Origin: Bacteroidales bacterium
Lineage (GTDB): Bacteria > Bacteroidota > Bacteroidia > Bacteroidales > WCHB1-69
Reading direction: 5' to 3'
Assembly: GCA_017964755.1 (NCBI GenBank)
Contig: JAGCRI010000079.1
Span: 1-19,827, forward strand
DNA length: 19,827 nt
Position numbers and translations under genes: made by a program. Below the pieces are notes generated by a model. It saw only the letters and a list, made by a program, of their open reading frames with translations. It ran no database searches and had not been told where the DNA came from. This document shows positions 1 through 8,030 of this stretch, piece after piece. Every line of letters begins with the position of its first letter. Positions within the stretch are counted from its first letter, which is position 1.

Positions 1-1584
1 AATCCGGAAATTTGCAAACAGATAGAACCGTTTGGCAGGGAGTGGGTTATCCGTGCAACAGGCACAGTGACAGAACGTTACAGCAAGAATAAGAATATTC
101 CTACAGGCGATATTGAAATTCTTGTTACTTCCATTGAGGTGCTTAACGCTTCGCAGGTGCCGCCATTCACCATTGAAGACGAATCTGACGGCGGTGACGA
201 ACTCCGCTTGAAGTACCGCTATCTTGACTTGAGACGTAATCCTTTGAAAAAGAATCTTTTATTCAGACATAAATTGGCGATAGAGATTCGTAACTATATG
301 AATAATCTCGGATTTATGGAGATTGAGACTCCAATGCTGATTAACTCCACACCTGAGGGAGCGCGCGACTTTGTTGTCCCCTCACGCGTCAATCCGGGCG
401 AATTTTATGCGTTGCCCCAGTCACCGCAGACTTTCAAGCAGCTGCTGATGATGGCCGGCTACGACCGTTATTTCCAGATAGTGAAATGCTTCCGCGATGA
501 AGACCTCCGCGCCGACCGCCAGCCGGAATTTACTCAGGTTGACTGCGAAATGTCGTTTGTGGAACAGGAAGATGTGCTTGAGACTTTTGAAGGGCTTATT
601 AGACATATCTTTAAAAAAGTGAAAAACATTGATCTGCCGAAACTTGAAAGGATAACTTGGCACGATGCAATGAAATATTACGGCTCCGATAAGCCGGATA
701 TGCGCTTCGATATGAAATTTGTGGAACTCAATGATGTGCTGCAACATCGTGATTTCAAAGTATTTAACGAAGCAGAACTTGTTGCCGGGATTGTGGCAAA
801 AGGCTGCGGCAACTACACGCGCAAACAACTTGACGGGCTGACAGAATTTGTGCGCCGTCCGCAAGTTGGAGCAGGCGGACTTGTCTATATTCTTTGTAAT
901 CAAGACGGTACGTTCAAATCTTCTGTTGACAAATTCTACAATGCAGACGATTTGAAGGCTGTGGCTGAAAAGTGCCACGCCGAAGCTGGTGACCTTATTC
1001 TGATAATGGCTGGCAAGAAACTGAAAACACAGAAGCAACTTTGCGAGCTCCGTCTCGAGATGGGCAACCGCCTCGGTCTTCGCAAAGCTGGAGAATATAA
1101 AGTACTGTGGGTCATTGACTTTCCGCTGTTAGAATGGGACGAAGAGACACAACGCTACTACGCCATGCACCACCCGTTCACCGCGCCGAAACCCGAACAC
1201 GAAGCCATGCTCGAAAGCAATCCGGGAGAAGTGAACGCCAACGCCTACGACCTTGTCATCAACGGCAATGAAATCGGCGGCGGCTCTATCCGTATCCACG
1301 ACAGGAAACTGCAACAACGTATGTTTAAGGTGCTTGGCCTTTCTGAAGAGGAGACAGAACGTAAATTCTCGTGTCTGCTCAACGCTTTCCAGTACGGCTG
1401 TCCGCCACACGGAGGCTTGGCTTTCGGCTTCGACAGGCTCTGCGCGATTTTGTCGGACTGCGATTCAATCCGCGACTTCATCGCCTTCCCGAAGAACAAC
1501 GCAGCCCGCGACACTATGTGCAATGCGCCGTCAATTATTTCGCAAGAACAACTTGATGAATTGTGTATAGAATTGAAAAAATAA
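1..1584 (+). CDS. aspS: Aspartyl-tRNA synthetase, 5' end missing
   Basis: Class II aminoacyl-tRNA synthetase that charges tRNA-Asp in the cytoplasm. The frame is open from base 1 (begins NPEICKQIEPFG), so the gene starts before the window; the in-frame GTG at 67 is an internal valine, not a start. The 528 visible residues compare with about 585 for the family, so roughly 55 N-terminal residues of the anticodon-binding OB fold are absent. Visible parts in order: end of the OB fold, class II motif 1 region (FMEIETPML), motif 2 (FRDEDLRADRQPEFTQ, about visible residues 164-179), the bacterial-type GAD insertion (about residues 240-390), and motif 3 (GLAFGFDRL, about residues 472-480). The ending with QYGCPPHGG and the FPKNNAARD segment is typical of bacterial AspS. 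No convincing GC-rich terminator follows; the next gene has its own promoter. The identification is secure. Confidence 0.97.
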   Translation, partial: NPEICKQIEPFGREWVIRATGTVTERYSKNKNIPTGDIEILVTSIEVLNASQVPPFTIEDESDGGDELRLKYRYLDLRRNPLKKNLLFRHKLAIEIRNYMNNLGFMEIETPMLINSTPEGARDFVVPSRVNPGEFYALPQSPQTFKQLLMMAGYDRYFQIVKCFRDEDLRADRQPEFTQVDCEMSFVEQEDVLETFEGLIRHIFKKVKNIDLPKLERITWHDAMKYYGSDKPDMRFDMKFVELNDVLQHRDFKVFNEAELVAGIVAKGCGNYTRKQLDGLTEFVRRPQVGAGGLVYILCNQDGTFKSSVDKFYNADDLKAVAEKCHAEAGDLILIMAGKKLKTQKQLCELRLEMGNRLGLRKAGEYKVLWVIDFPLLEWDEETQRYYAMHHPFTAPKPEHEAMLESNPGEVNANAYDLVINGNEIGGGSIRIHDRKLQQRMFKVLGLSEEETERKFSCLLNAFQYGCPPHGGLAFGFDRLCAILSDCDSIRDFIAFPKNNAARDTMCNAPSIISQEQLDELCIELKK

Positions 1585-1637
1585 TTTTTTTGTGCAACTT
1601 TTTTTTCAAAAAAACATCTACAATATAGTATTTTAGT

Positions 1638-1645
1638 TATCTTTG
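1638..1645 (+). promoter_or_regulatory. Bacteroidetes -7 element upstream of the type IX cargo gene
   Basis: TATCTTTG matches the Bacteroidetes -7 consensus TAnnTTTG exactly and lies 40 bp before the ATG at 1686, in the 101-bp gap after aspS. No TTG is present at the expected -33 distance, so the upstream box is degenerate. This is a motif match only. Confidence 0.5.
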
Positions 1646-1685
1646 CAAGTTTTATTGTGAAAAATTTTTATAAAAATTCAAATTT

Positions 1686-4016
1686 ATGAAGAAAATTATA
1701 TTTGCGTTACTTTCATCAGTTCTGGTTTTGACGGGGCTTGGCACATTCGCACAATCCACAGATGACTGTTTGGATTACACAAATCTTTACAGTCCTAATG
1801 TACGTTGCTACACCGGAGATTTTTGGAATCCGATGCAATCGATGGGTGTTGTAAGCGGACGTCACACCGTAATGACTTCAGGAACAGATAATTACTCGAA
1901 CCTTTCTTGTGTAGCACCTGGTGAAACATCTTCAATCCGTTTAGGGAATAGCAGCACCGGTGCACAGGCTGAAGCCATAGAATACACATACACAGTTGAC
2001 ACGAACCAGTATGACCTTTTGATTTTAAAATACACCGCTGTCATGCAGGACCCGAGCCACTCAGCATCAGAGCAGCCGCGTTTCACATTCCAGCTTTTAA
2101 ACTCGTGGGGCACCGAAGTTGACCCTATCTGCAGTTCTGCAGACTTTATCGCCGGTAACTCAACACAAGGCTGGCACGGAAGCAGCGTTCTCTGGAAAGA
2201 CTGGACAACAGTAGGATTCGATGTTTCTGCATATCACGGACAGACAATTAAAATCCGTCTAACCACATACGATTGCAGCCAATACGGTCACTTCGGTTAC
2301 GCCTATTTCTTCCTCGGCTGCGCACAACGAAAACTCAAAATCAAGGCTTGCGGACAAGTGAGCGAAGCCACATTCACCGCTCCTGACGGGTTCAACTACA
2401 GCTGGTACTGGGGATCAAATCCCGGAAGCCCTATTTCTTCAAACCAGAGTGTAACCGTCCAGACAGACAGTAGCGATGTTTTGTACTGCACAGTGTCGTA
2501 CAAGGAAAATGCGAACTGCAAGTTCAACTTGTCATCCAGTGTTCAGACACGTTATCCGTTGGCTGACTTCAACTGGAATGTTGAGAAATGCTTCACTGCT
2601 ATCAGTTTTGACAACACCAGTGTCGTAACCCCGACATGGCACGGCACCCCAGACAGTAACGCAGTAGCGTGCGAAAATTCCATATGGAATTTCGGCAATG
2701 GTCAGGGTTCCACAACATACGTCCCCGATACTATTCCATATCCTGGACCAGGCTCTTACCAAGTAACTCTTATTTCAAGTATTCCTGGTCTTTCGGGTGA
2801 CTGCTATGACACTATAACAAAGACTGTTTCTATTCCTCCGTATAATCCGACACTGACAGGTGATACGCTCATCTGCAAAGAAAACTCAGGGACATTCACC
2901 GCAGGCGGTAGCGTTGATTACATCTGGAGCTACCAGAACCTTACCACACCGTCAATCACAGTGCCCGACAGCGGCTTGTATTTTGTACAGGTAATTGACA
3001 CAGCACATGCTTGTTTAGACACATTATATATACATCTAAGATATTTTGATGATTTTGTTGTTGACCTCGGTCCCGATACAATGGTCTGCGGCTGTGGGGA
3101 TGGCAGTGTGGTCCCTTGCCACACATTAGACGCCTACGACCCCTCACGACCTGACGCGACATACGTCTGGAATATAGGCGCAACCACCTCGGCTATTCAA
3201 ACTCCAACCGAAGGCACCTATGTAGTAACCGTAACCAATTCCCATGCCTGCTCAAATTCAGACACCGTCAACATAACATTTTATCCGACATGGAAACCAG
3301 ACCTCGGCCCCGACTCTATATTGTGCGACTTGGCAACGTTGGTACTTGATGCTGAAACTCCGGGCATTAACGGCGACACAGCCCTCTATCTCTGGATTGA
3401 CGGCTCAACTAACAAAACATACACTGTTCAGCCTAATGGCGGTGACTATTGGGTCATTGTAACAGATATGTGCTATGGTTTCTCTGATACAATCAATATT
3501 GACTATCTGCAAATACCTGATTTACACATAGGTAACGACACTGTGCTTTGCTACGGCGACCCGCTCGTACTTGACGCATATACACGCGCTTACACATATT
3601 ATTGGGAATACGACGGTTCAACAAACGAAACCTTCTTCCCGACAGAAACAGGCGCATATACTTGTACTATAAGCGGTTACTGCGGCTCAACAAGTTCAAC
3701 TGTCAATGTTGAGTTTAAAGATTGTAACATCATTGTCCCGAATGTTTACACACCTAACGGTGACGGTGTCAATGATTTCTTTGAAATTGATTTTTATGAC
3801 GGATTTGAATTTGACATATTCTCATTCTCAGTACACATTTACGACAGATGGGGAAAACTGATGTACCACTCATTGGATCCTGACTTCAAATGGGATGGCA
3901 ACGAATCAGGTTCCAAAGCCTCTGACGGTGTTTACTATTGGGTAATAACATTCTCAACACAAGGTGGTATTTACAGAGAGCTCAATGGTTCAGTAACTCG
4001 AATTTCATCAAAATAA
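1686..4016 (+). CDS. Secreted multidomain protein with type B T9SS sorting domain (gliding-motility C-terminal)
   Basis: Predicted exported or surface protein of 776 residues. Residues 1-22 form a signal peptide (charged MKK, hydrophobic core, cleavage likely at FA|Q). Residues 40-212 look like a beta-sandwich or jelly-roll domain. Residues 290-385 resemble a PKD domain (IWNFGNGQGS, then PGSYQVTLIS). Then come several Ig-like repeats of about 75 residues, with a recurring core of LGPD...C near the start and G-Y-V-T...C...DT at the end. Residues 681-776 are the CHU_C/type B sorting domain, with VPNVYTPNGDGVNDFF, IYDRWGKLMY and a DGVYYWVI strand. By family knowledge this domain sends proteins through the type IX secretion system; PorSS genes are not in the window. 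The many cysteines are paired within repeats and could form disulfides. No enzyme motif is seen, so an adhesive or structural role is an inference. It has its own -7 element and a strong terminator, so it is likely monocistronic. Confidence 0.9.
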   Translation: MKKIIFALLSSVLVLTGLGTFAQSTDDCLDYTNLYSPNVRCYTGDFWNPMQSMGVVSGRHTVMTSGTDNYSNLSCVAPGETSSIRLGNSSTGAQAEAIEYTYTVDTNQYDLLILKYTAVMQDPSHSASEQPRFTFQLLNSWGTEVDPICSSADFIAGNSTQGWHGSSVLWKDWTTVGFDVSAYHGQTIKIRLTTYDCSQYGHFGYAYFFLGCAQRKLKIKACGQVSEATFTAPDGFNYSWYWGSNPGSPISSNQSVTVQTDSSDVLYCTVSYKENANCKFNLSSSVQTRYPLADFNWNVEKCFTAISFDNTSVVTPTWHGTPDSNAVACENSIWNFGNGQGSTTYVPDTIPYPGPGSYQVTLISSIPGLSGDCYDTITKTVSIPPYNPTLTGDTLICKENSGTFTAGGSVDYIWSYQNLTTPSITVPDSGLYFVQVIDTAHACLDTLYIHLRYFDDFVVDLGPDTMVCGCGDGSVVPCHTLDAYDPSRPDATYVWNIGATTSAIQTPTEGTYVVTVTNSHACSNSDTVNITFYPTWKPDLGPDSILCDLATLVLDAETPGINGDTALYLWIDGSTNKTYTVQPNGGDYWVIVTDMCYGFSDTINIDYLQIPDLHIGNDTVLCYGDPLVLDAYTRAYTYYWEYDGSTNETFFPTETGAYTCTISGYCGSTSSTVNVEFKDCNIIVPNVYTPNGDGVNDFFEIDFYDGFEFDIFSFSVHIYDRWGKLMYHSLDPDFKWDGNESGSKASDGVYYWVITFSTQGGIYRELNGSVTRISSK

Positions 4017-4042
4017 ACCTTTGATATACAAATAAATACTAT

Positions 4043-4071
4043 AAGACGGACAAACAAATCCGTCTTTTTTT
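4043..4071 (+). terminator. Intrinsic terminator after the type IX cargo gene
   Basis: An 8-bp perfect stem AAGACGGA / TCCGTCTT with loop CAAACAAA is followed by a run of T. It begins 27 bp after the stop codon at 4016 and ends 19 bp before the ansA ATG, so it separates the two transcription units. Confidence 0.9.
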
Positions 4072-4089
4072 ATAACTATTTTGGAAGAT

Positions 4090-5118
4090 ATGAAAAGAAA
4101 AATCCTTGTAATATACACCGGCGGAACAATCGGTATGATGAAAAACCGGGAAACAGGCTCTTTGGAGCCGTTCCCATTTGACGACATATACACTCATCTG
4201 CCGATGCTGCACCTAATTGATGCAAAAGTGGATTTTGATGTTATGCAGCCGCTAATAGATTCGTCTGACACCAACCATGAATTTTGGGTTAAGTTAGCCA
4301 CACATATATACAACAAATATGACAATTATGACGGTTTTGTCGTCTTGCACGGAACAGATACGATGGCCTACACGGCTTCAGCACTATGCTTTCTGCTTGA
4401 GAACTTGGGCAAACCTGTGATATTGACCGGCTCGCAGCTGCCGCTGGGCGTAATGAGGACAGACGGGCGTGAGAACATACTTAACTCAATAGAGATTGCC
4501 GCCGACACAAAAGACGGCCAGCCTTGTGTCCCTGAAGTCTGCATATATTTTGAGAACTCGCTATACCGAGGGAATCGCGCATACAAGGACAACGCCGAAC
4601 ATTTCAACGCATTCACATCATCAAACTATCCGAAATTGGCAGAGGTAGGCGTCTTCATCAAATACAACCGCCAATACATACGCCGCCAGCCGACCGAAAA
4701 ACTTATACTTCACACCAAAATGGACGACAACATCGCCATATTGAAGCTATATCCGGGAATCACCGACAAAGCTGTTTCAACACTATTCAGCACCCCGAAA
4801 CTGCGCGCAGTGATAATGGAGACATTCGGTGCAGGCAACGCTCCCAGCAACGCCAAATTCCTGAATTTGCTGAAAGAGGCTGTAAACAAAGGTATTATCA
4901 TCGTCAACGTAACCCAGTGCAAAGGTGGCGGTGCTGTAGAGTTAGGAAAATATGCCACCAGTCTTGAACTGCGCAATTTGGGCATTGTCAGCGGACACGA
5001 CATAACCACGGAGGCGGCAGTCTCAAAACTCATGTATCTTCTCGGCGAAGGGCTAACCAATGAAGACGTGAAAAAGTGGATGGAGATTCCGCTTCGCGGT
5101 GAAATCACTATTGACTAA
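4090..5118 (+). CDS. ansA: Type I (cytoplasmic) L-asparaginase
   Basis: Hydrolyses L-asparagine to aspartate and ammonia in the cytoplasm. The length of 342 residues is normal for the type I family. Residues 9-15 (YTGGTIG) carry the N-terminal nucleophile threonine (Thr10). HGTDTMAYTAS (from residue 87) carries the second catalytic threonine and its aspartate. LTGSQLPLGVMRTDGRENIL (from about residue 112) is the family signature that precedes the catalytic lysine region. No signal peptide is present, which favours type I over periplasmic type II. I chose the ATG at 4090; an in-frame TTG at 4081 would add three residues but is a poorer start. No TAnnTTTG box is visible in the short gap after the terminator, so the promoter is unidentified. 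A methyltransferase gene follows after 17 bp. Confidence 0.95.
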   Translation: MKRKILVIYTGGTIGMMKNRETGSLEPFPFDDIYTHLPMLHLIDAKVDFDVMQPLIDSSDTNHEFWVKLATHIYNKYDNYDGFVVLHGTDTMAYTASALCFLLENLGKPVILTGSQLPLGVMRTDGRENILNSIEIAADTKDGQPCVPEVCIYFENSLYRGNRAYKDNAEHFNAFTSSNYPKLAEVGVFIKYNRQYIRRQPTEKLILHTKMDDNIAILKLYPGITDKAVSTLFSTPKLRAVIMETFGAGNAPSNAKFLNLLKEAVNKGIIIVNVTQCKGGGAVELGKYATSLELRNLGIVSGHDITTEAAVSKLMYLLGEGLTNEDVKKWMEIPLRGEITID

Positions 5119-5135
5119 CTGCCAATACGTTTCTC

Positions 5136-6341
5136 ATGAAGCTGCTAACTCCCGAAACCGTTCAATTTATTAAAGAGCATCTCAATGATGATGTAGCAGC
5201 ACTTGCGCTACACCACAAAAAAAATCCCTGCATTGATTTCGAGGAGGCTTTTACACAAATCTCAGGATTCCAAAAAGCGAAAAACAAATTGCCGCTACTC
5301 GCCTCAAACAGCAATATCCGCTACCCTAAAACACTTTCCTTGGAGCAGTGTTCATCTGAAACAACCGCTAATTTCAAAGCAGGCATTTTTAAAGGCAGCA
5401 CGCTCCTTGACCTGACAGGTGGGTTCGGAATTGATTCAATCGCTTTTTCAAAACAGTTCGATAAAATTTTTTATGTTGAGAAAGACCCTGAGTTATGTGG
5501 AATTATGGAATATAACTGCACACAACTTGGCATAAACAACATTAATATCATCAATGATGAAGCTGAAACCGCTATTTTGCGCGCTCCAAATGTTGACGTG
5601 ATATATCTTGACCCATCGCGGCGCACCGACAAAAACGAGAAAGTATTCCGCCTTGAGCACTGTTCCCCAAATATTCTGACACTAATGCCGCTTCTTAAAG
5701 AGAAAGCCTCTATGGGCATATTGTGCAAACTCTCTCCCATAGCCGATATCAAAAGCACATGTTCCCTACTGCCGTCTGTAACCTCACTTTGGATTGTTTC
5801 AGCAAAAAACGAATGTAAAGAACTATTGTGCGCCATTGACTTAAAGACTCATCATCCTACGGAGCCAACAATAGAAGCCATTGACATCAATAATGACAAA
5901 CTGACGAGGTTCACATTCACTTTTTCAGAAGAGGCATATGCAAAACCGATATACGCGGATTGTGTCATGAAATATCTGTACGAACCGTTAACGCCGTTGC
6001 TTAAAGCCGGTGCATTCAAATTACTATCAGAACGTTTCAAACTCCAAAAACTGCACCAACACACCCACTTATACACTTCAGACATTTTGCAACCAGATTT
6101 TCCAGGCAATATTTTTAAAACAGAAGCTGTATTATCTTTCAATAAGAAAGAATTAAAGAAACACCTCCCTGCATTAAACGGCTGCTGTCTGAAAGTCCGC
6201 AATTTTCCTATGTCGGTTGACTCTTTGTCCAAACAATTGTGCTTCAATGCGCGTGGAGAAGGCGACCGTTGTCTTTTTGCCACAACGCTGTCAGATGAAA
6301 AGCATTTACTGATTTTGGGCACCCGTCAAAAGATATCATAA
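5136..6341 (+). CDS. Class I SAM-dependent methyltransferase with THUMP-like C-terminus
   Basis: A conserved Bacteroidota protein of 401 residues, predicted to transfer a methyl group from S-adenosylmethionine, probably to RNA; the substrate is not established. Residues 1-85 form a helical N-terminal domain. Residues 88-105 (TLLDLTGGFGIDSIAF) are the glycine-rich SAM-binding motif I. YVEKDPEL (residues 113-120) ends the second strand with the acidic ribose-binding residue. IYLDPSRR (156-163) is the motif IV loop, in the DPxRR form seen in a P. gingivalis-type family of putative methyltransferases. The C-terminal 120 or so residues resemble the THUMP-like domain annotated in this family. The gene starts 17 bp after ansA stops and is probably cotranscribed with it. 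Its 3' end overlaps the convergent radC by 6 bp. Confidence 0.85.
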   Translation: MKLLTPETVQFIKEHLNDDVAALALHHKKNPCIDFEEAFTQISGFQKAKNKLPLLASNSNIRYPKTLSLEQCSSETTANFKAGIFKGSTLLDLTGGFGIDSIAFSKQFDKIFYVEKDPELCGIMEYNCTQLGINNINIINDEAETAILRAPNVDVIYLDPSRRTDKNEKVFRLEHCSPNILTLMPLLKEKASMGILCKLSPIADIKSTCSLLPSVTSLWIVSAKNECKELLCAIDLKTHHPTEPTIEAIDINNDKLTRFTFTFSEEAYAKPIYADCVMKYLYEPLTPLLKAGAFKLLSERFKLQKLHQHTHLYTSDILQPDFPGNIFKTEAVLSFNKKELKKHLPALNGCCLKVRNFPMSVDSLSKQLCFNARGEGDRCLFATTLSDEKHLLILGTRQKIS

Positions 6342-7031
6342 GATCCCATCATCAGAGAAGCTGTAACAATAGTCGTTGTAAATGATAATATGGTCTAACA
6401 AACTTATATTCAACATTGCAGCAATATTCTTAATCTGTTGTGTCAATTGTATGTCCTTCTGGCTCGGTCTCAAATCCCCGGAAGGATGGTTATGGCACAA
6501 CACTATGGCTGTTGCCGAGAGTTCGATAGCACGCTTCATAATCAATCTGACATCAACAGTTGTAGAAGTCAGTCCGCCTTTTCCGACATTCTCTGTACGC
6601 AACAGAGTAGCTGAATGGTTCAAATAAATGACCCAAAACTCCTCATGTGGCAAGTTAAAGAATTTCCCTTGCATAAGCTCAAGGACATCGGCAGAAGTTG
6701 TTATTTTCCGTTGTTTTGTAACCTTTTCAGCGCGTCTTCTTTGTCCCAGTTCAAACGCTGTCTGAATAGTAATTGCCTTCACGATACCAATACCGGTAAT
6801 CCCCATAAGTTCTTCAATACTTTTTTCAGACAATGAGTTCAAACTATTATGGTTCAACAGCAGAAGCCTCTTTGCCAAATCTAACGCAGATTCATCAGAT
6901 GACCCATTACGCAATAGTATTGCTATTAATTCCGCATCTGTAAGCGAAGATTTTCCTTTAGCAAGAAATTTTTCACGAGGTCGGTCAGACGTTGCCCACT
7001 GCGGAATTGTCAGTTTACTGTCATTTTTCAT
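6336..7031 (-). CDS. radC: RadC family JAB/MPN domain protein
   Basis: A 231-residue RadC/YicR-type protein. The N-terminal part (about residues 1-100) is a UPF0758 helical domain with a helix-hairpin-helix segment (LMGITGIGIVKAITIQ). The C-terminal part is a JAMM/MPN domain with the metal-binding pattern H-x-H-x7-S-x2-D visible as HNHPSGDLRPSQKD (His180, His182, Ser190, Asp193). Despite its name, no repair activity is firmly assigned to the family. The start at 7031 gives the usual N-terminus (SDRPREKFLAKG). The gene lies 12 bp downstream of the DUF58 gene and is probably cotranscribed with it. Its stop codon is interlocked with that of the plus-strand methyltransferase (6-bp overlap), so no separate terminator fits between them. 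Confidence 0.95.
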   Translation of the reverse strand: MKNDSKLTIPQWATSDRPREKFLAKGKSSLTDAELIAILLRNGSSDESALDLAKRLLLLNHNSLNSLSEKSIEELMGITGIGIVKAITIQTAFELGQRRRAEKVTKQRKITTSADVLELMQGKFFNLPHEEFWVIYLNHSATLLRTENVGKGGLTSTTVDVRLIMKRAIELSATAIVLCHNHPSGDLRPSQKDIQLTQQIKNIAAMLNISLLDHIIIYNDYCYSFSDDGIL

Positions 7032-7043
7032 TAATTTTGATGA

Positions 7044-7979
7044 TTATACAAGTTGTTGCCGTTTAAGTAGATAAGGTAGTAGTATCTGATCAAAGCCTTT
7101 TGTTATGTCAGCTGCGACCATGTCAATTTGGTATTGTCCGCATTTTAACGTCAGTTCTCTGAAAAAGTCACCAACAATATGCCTGTAATAATCGCGTATT
7201 TCGTTAGAGTGTATCTTCACCTCCCCACCTGATTCCATGTCAACAAAACGATATAATCTGTTTTCAAATGCAAAATCAAACTCCATTTTTTTATGATATG
7301 TGTGAAAAAGGAGCACTTCATGCTTATTATGTTTTAGGTGCTGTAACGCCAGCAGAAGCTCTTCGGTCGGGGCTTGCGATTCAAACATATCGCTGAAAAT
7401 AACCACAAGTGAACGCTTATGAATCTGCTCCGCGATACGATGCAGAGTGTCAGTAACCATGGTTTTCCGCTGCACTTCTTTAGAAATAGGCTGGAGTATT
7501 TTCTCAAGTTCCCTATATAGCATTTTTTGGTGCGTATCCCCACCACGCGCCGGTGTGTGCAATTCCAATTTGTCTGAAAAAACACTCAACCCGACTGCAT
7601 CTCTCTGATTCTTGAAAATCTGCATCAATGCAGCTGCTGCATATACTGAGAACATTATTTTATTGGGTTCAGCAAGTGTGTACTTTTCCTGAATCGGGAA
7701 ATACATTGACGATGAATTGTCAATTATGATATGACAACGCAAATTTGTCTCTTCTTCATAGCGCTTTACAAACAACTTGTCAGTCTTGGCAAAGAGTTTC
7801 CAGTCTATATGCTTTGTCGGTTCACCGGTATTGTACTGCCTGTGTTCCGCGAACTCCACTGAAAATCCGTGCAGAGGGCTTTTATGAATACCTGTTATAA
7901 ACCCCTCCACCACCTGTTTCGCCACAAACTCCAAGTTGTCGTATTGTGTTAGCTGTGATAAATCAATCTGTACTGCCAT
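7044..7979 (-). CDS. DUF58 domain protein with vWA-like fold
   Basis: A 311-residue DUF58 protein. The DUF58 signature lies at about residues 47-75 (EHRQYNTGEPTKHIDWKLFA, then KRYEEET). It is followed by a vWA-type metal-ion-dependent adhesion motif DNSSSM (D-x-S-x-S at Asp87, Ser89, Ser91) and a later VVIFSDMFES strand. No transmembrane segments are seen, so it is cytoplasmic or peripheral. In Bacteroidota such genes usually sit beside a MoxR AAA+ ATPase and BatA/BatB proteins; none of these is present here, and the neighbour is radC instead. A MoxR elsewhere in the genome is the expected partner, by family knowledge. The function is not known beyond a proposed chaperone-like or envelope-stress role. 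Confidence 0.92.
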   Translation of the reverse strand: MAVQIDLSQLTQYDNLEFVAKQVVEGFITGIHKSPLHGFSVEFAEHRQYNTGEPTKHIDWKLFAKTDKLFVKRYEEETNLRCHIIIDNSSSMYFPIQEKYTLAEPNKIMFSVYAAAALMQIFKNQRDAVGLSVFSDKLELHTPARGGDTHQKMLYRELEKILQPISKEVQRKTMVTDTLHRIAEQIHKRSLVVIFSDMFESQAPTEELLLALQHLKHNKHEVLLFHTYHKKMEFDFAFENRLYRFVDMESGGEVKIHSNEIRDYYRHIVGDFFRELTLKCGQYQIDMVAADITKGFDQILLPYLLKRQQLV

Positions 7980-7998
7980 TTGTCATAATTTTAAAAGG

Positions 7999-8006
7999 CA
8001 AAAATA
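7999..8006 (-). promoter_or_regulatory. Possible -7 element for the DUF58-radC unit
   Basis: On the minus strand this reads TATTTTTG, matching TAnnTTTG, 19 bp before the DUF58 ATG. No TTG is found at the -33 distance, so support is limited to one box in an AT-rich gap of 51 bp. Confidence 0.35.
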
Positions 8007-8030
8007 CAATTTATTGTCGGTTTGGAGAGT

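Noticed and set aside
67..69. GTG at 67 as the start of aspS
   Set aside because: The frame is open and homologous to AspS from base 1, and the gene would be too short; the true start lies upstream of the window.
421..1038. A 205-codon minus-strand frame inside aspS
   Set aside because: It lies entirely antisense to a well-identified aspS, and its composition is that of a shadow frame.
1590..1618. T- and A-rich hairpin after aspS as a terminator
   Set aside because: The stem would be only A-T pairs (T-run against A-run) without a GC base, too weak to call.
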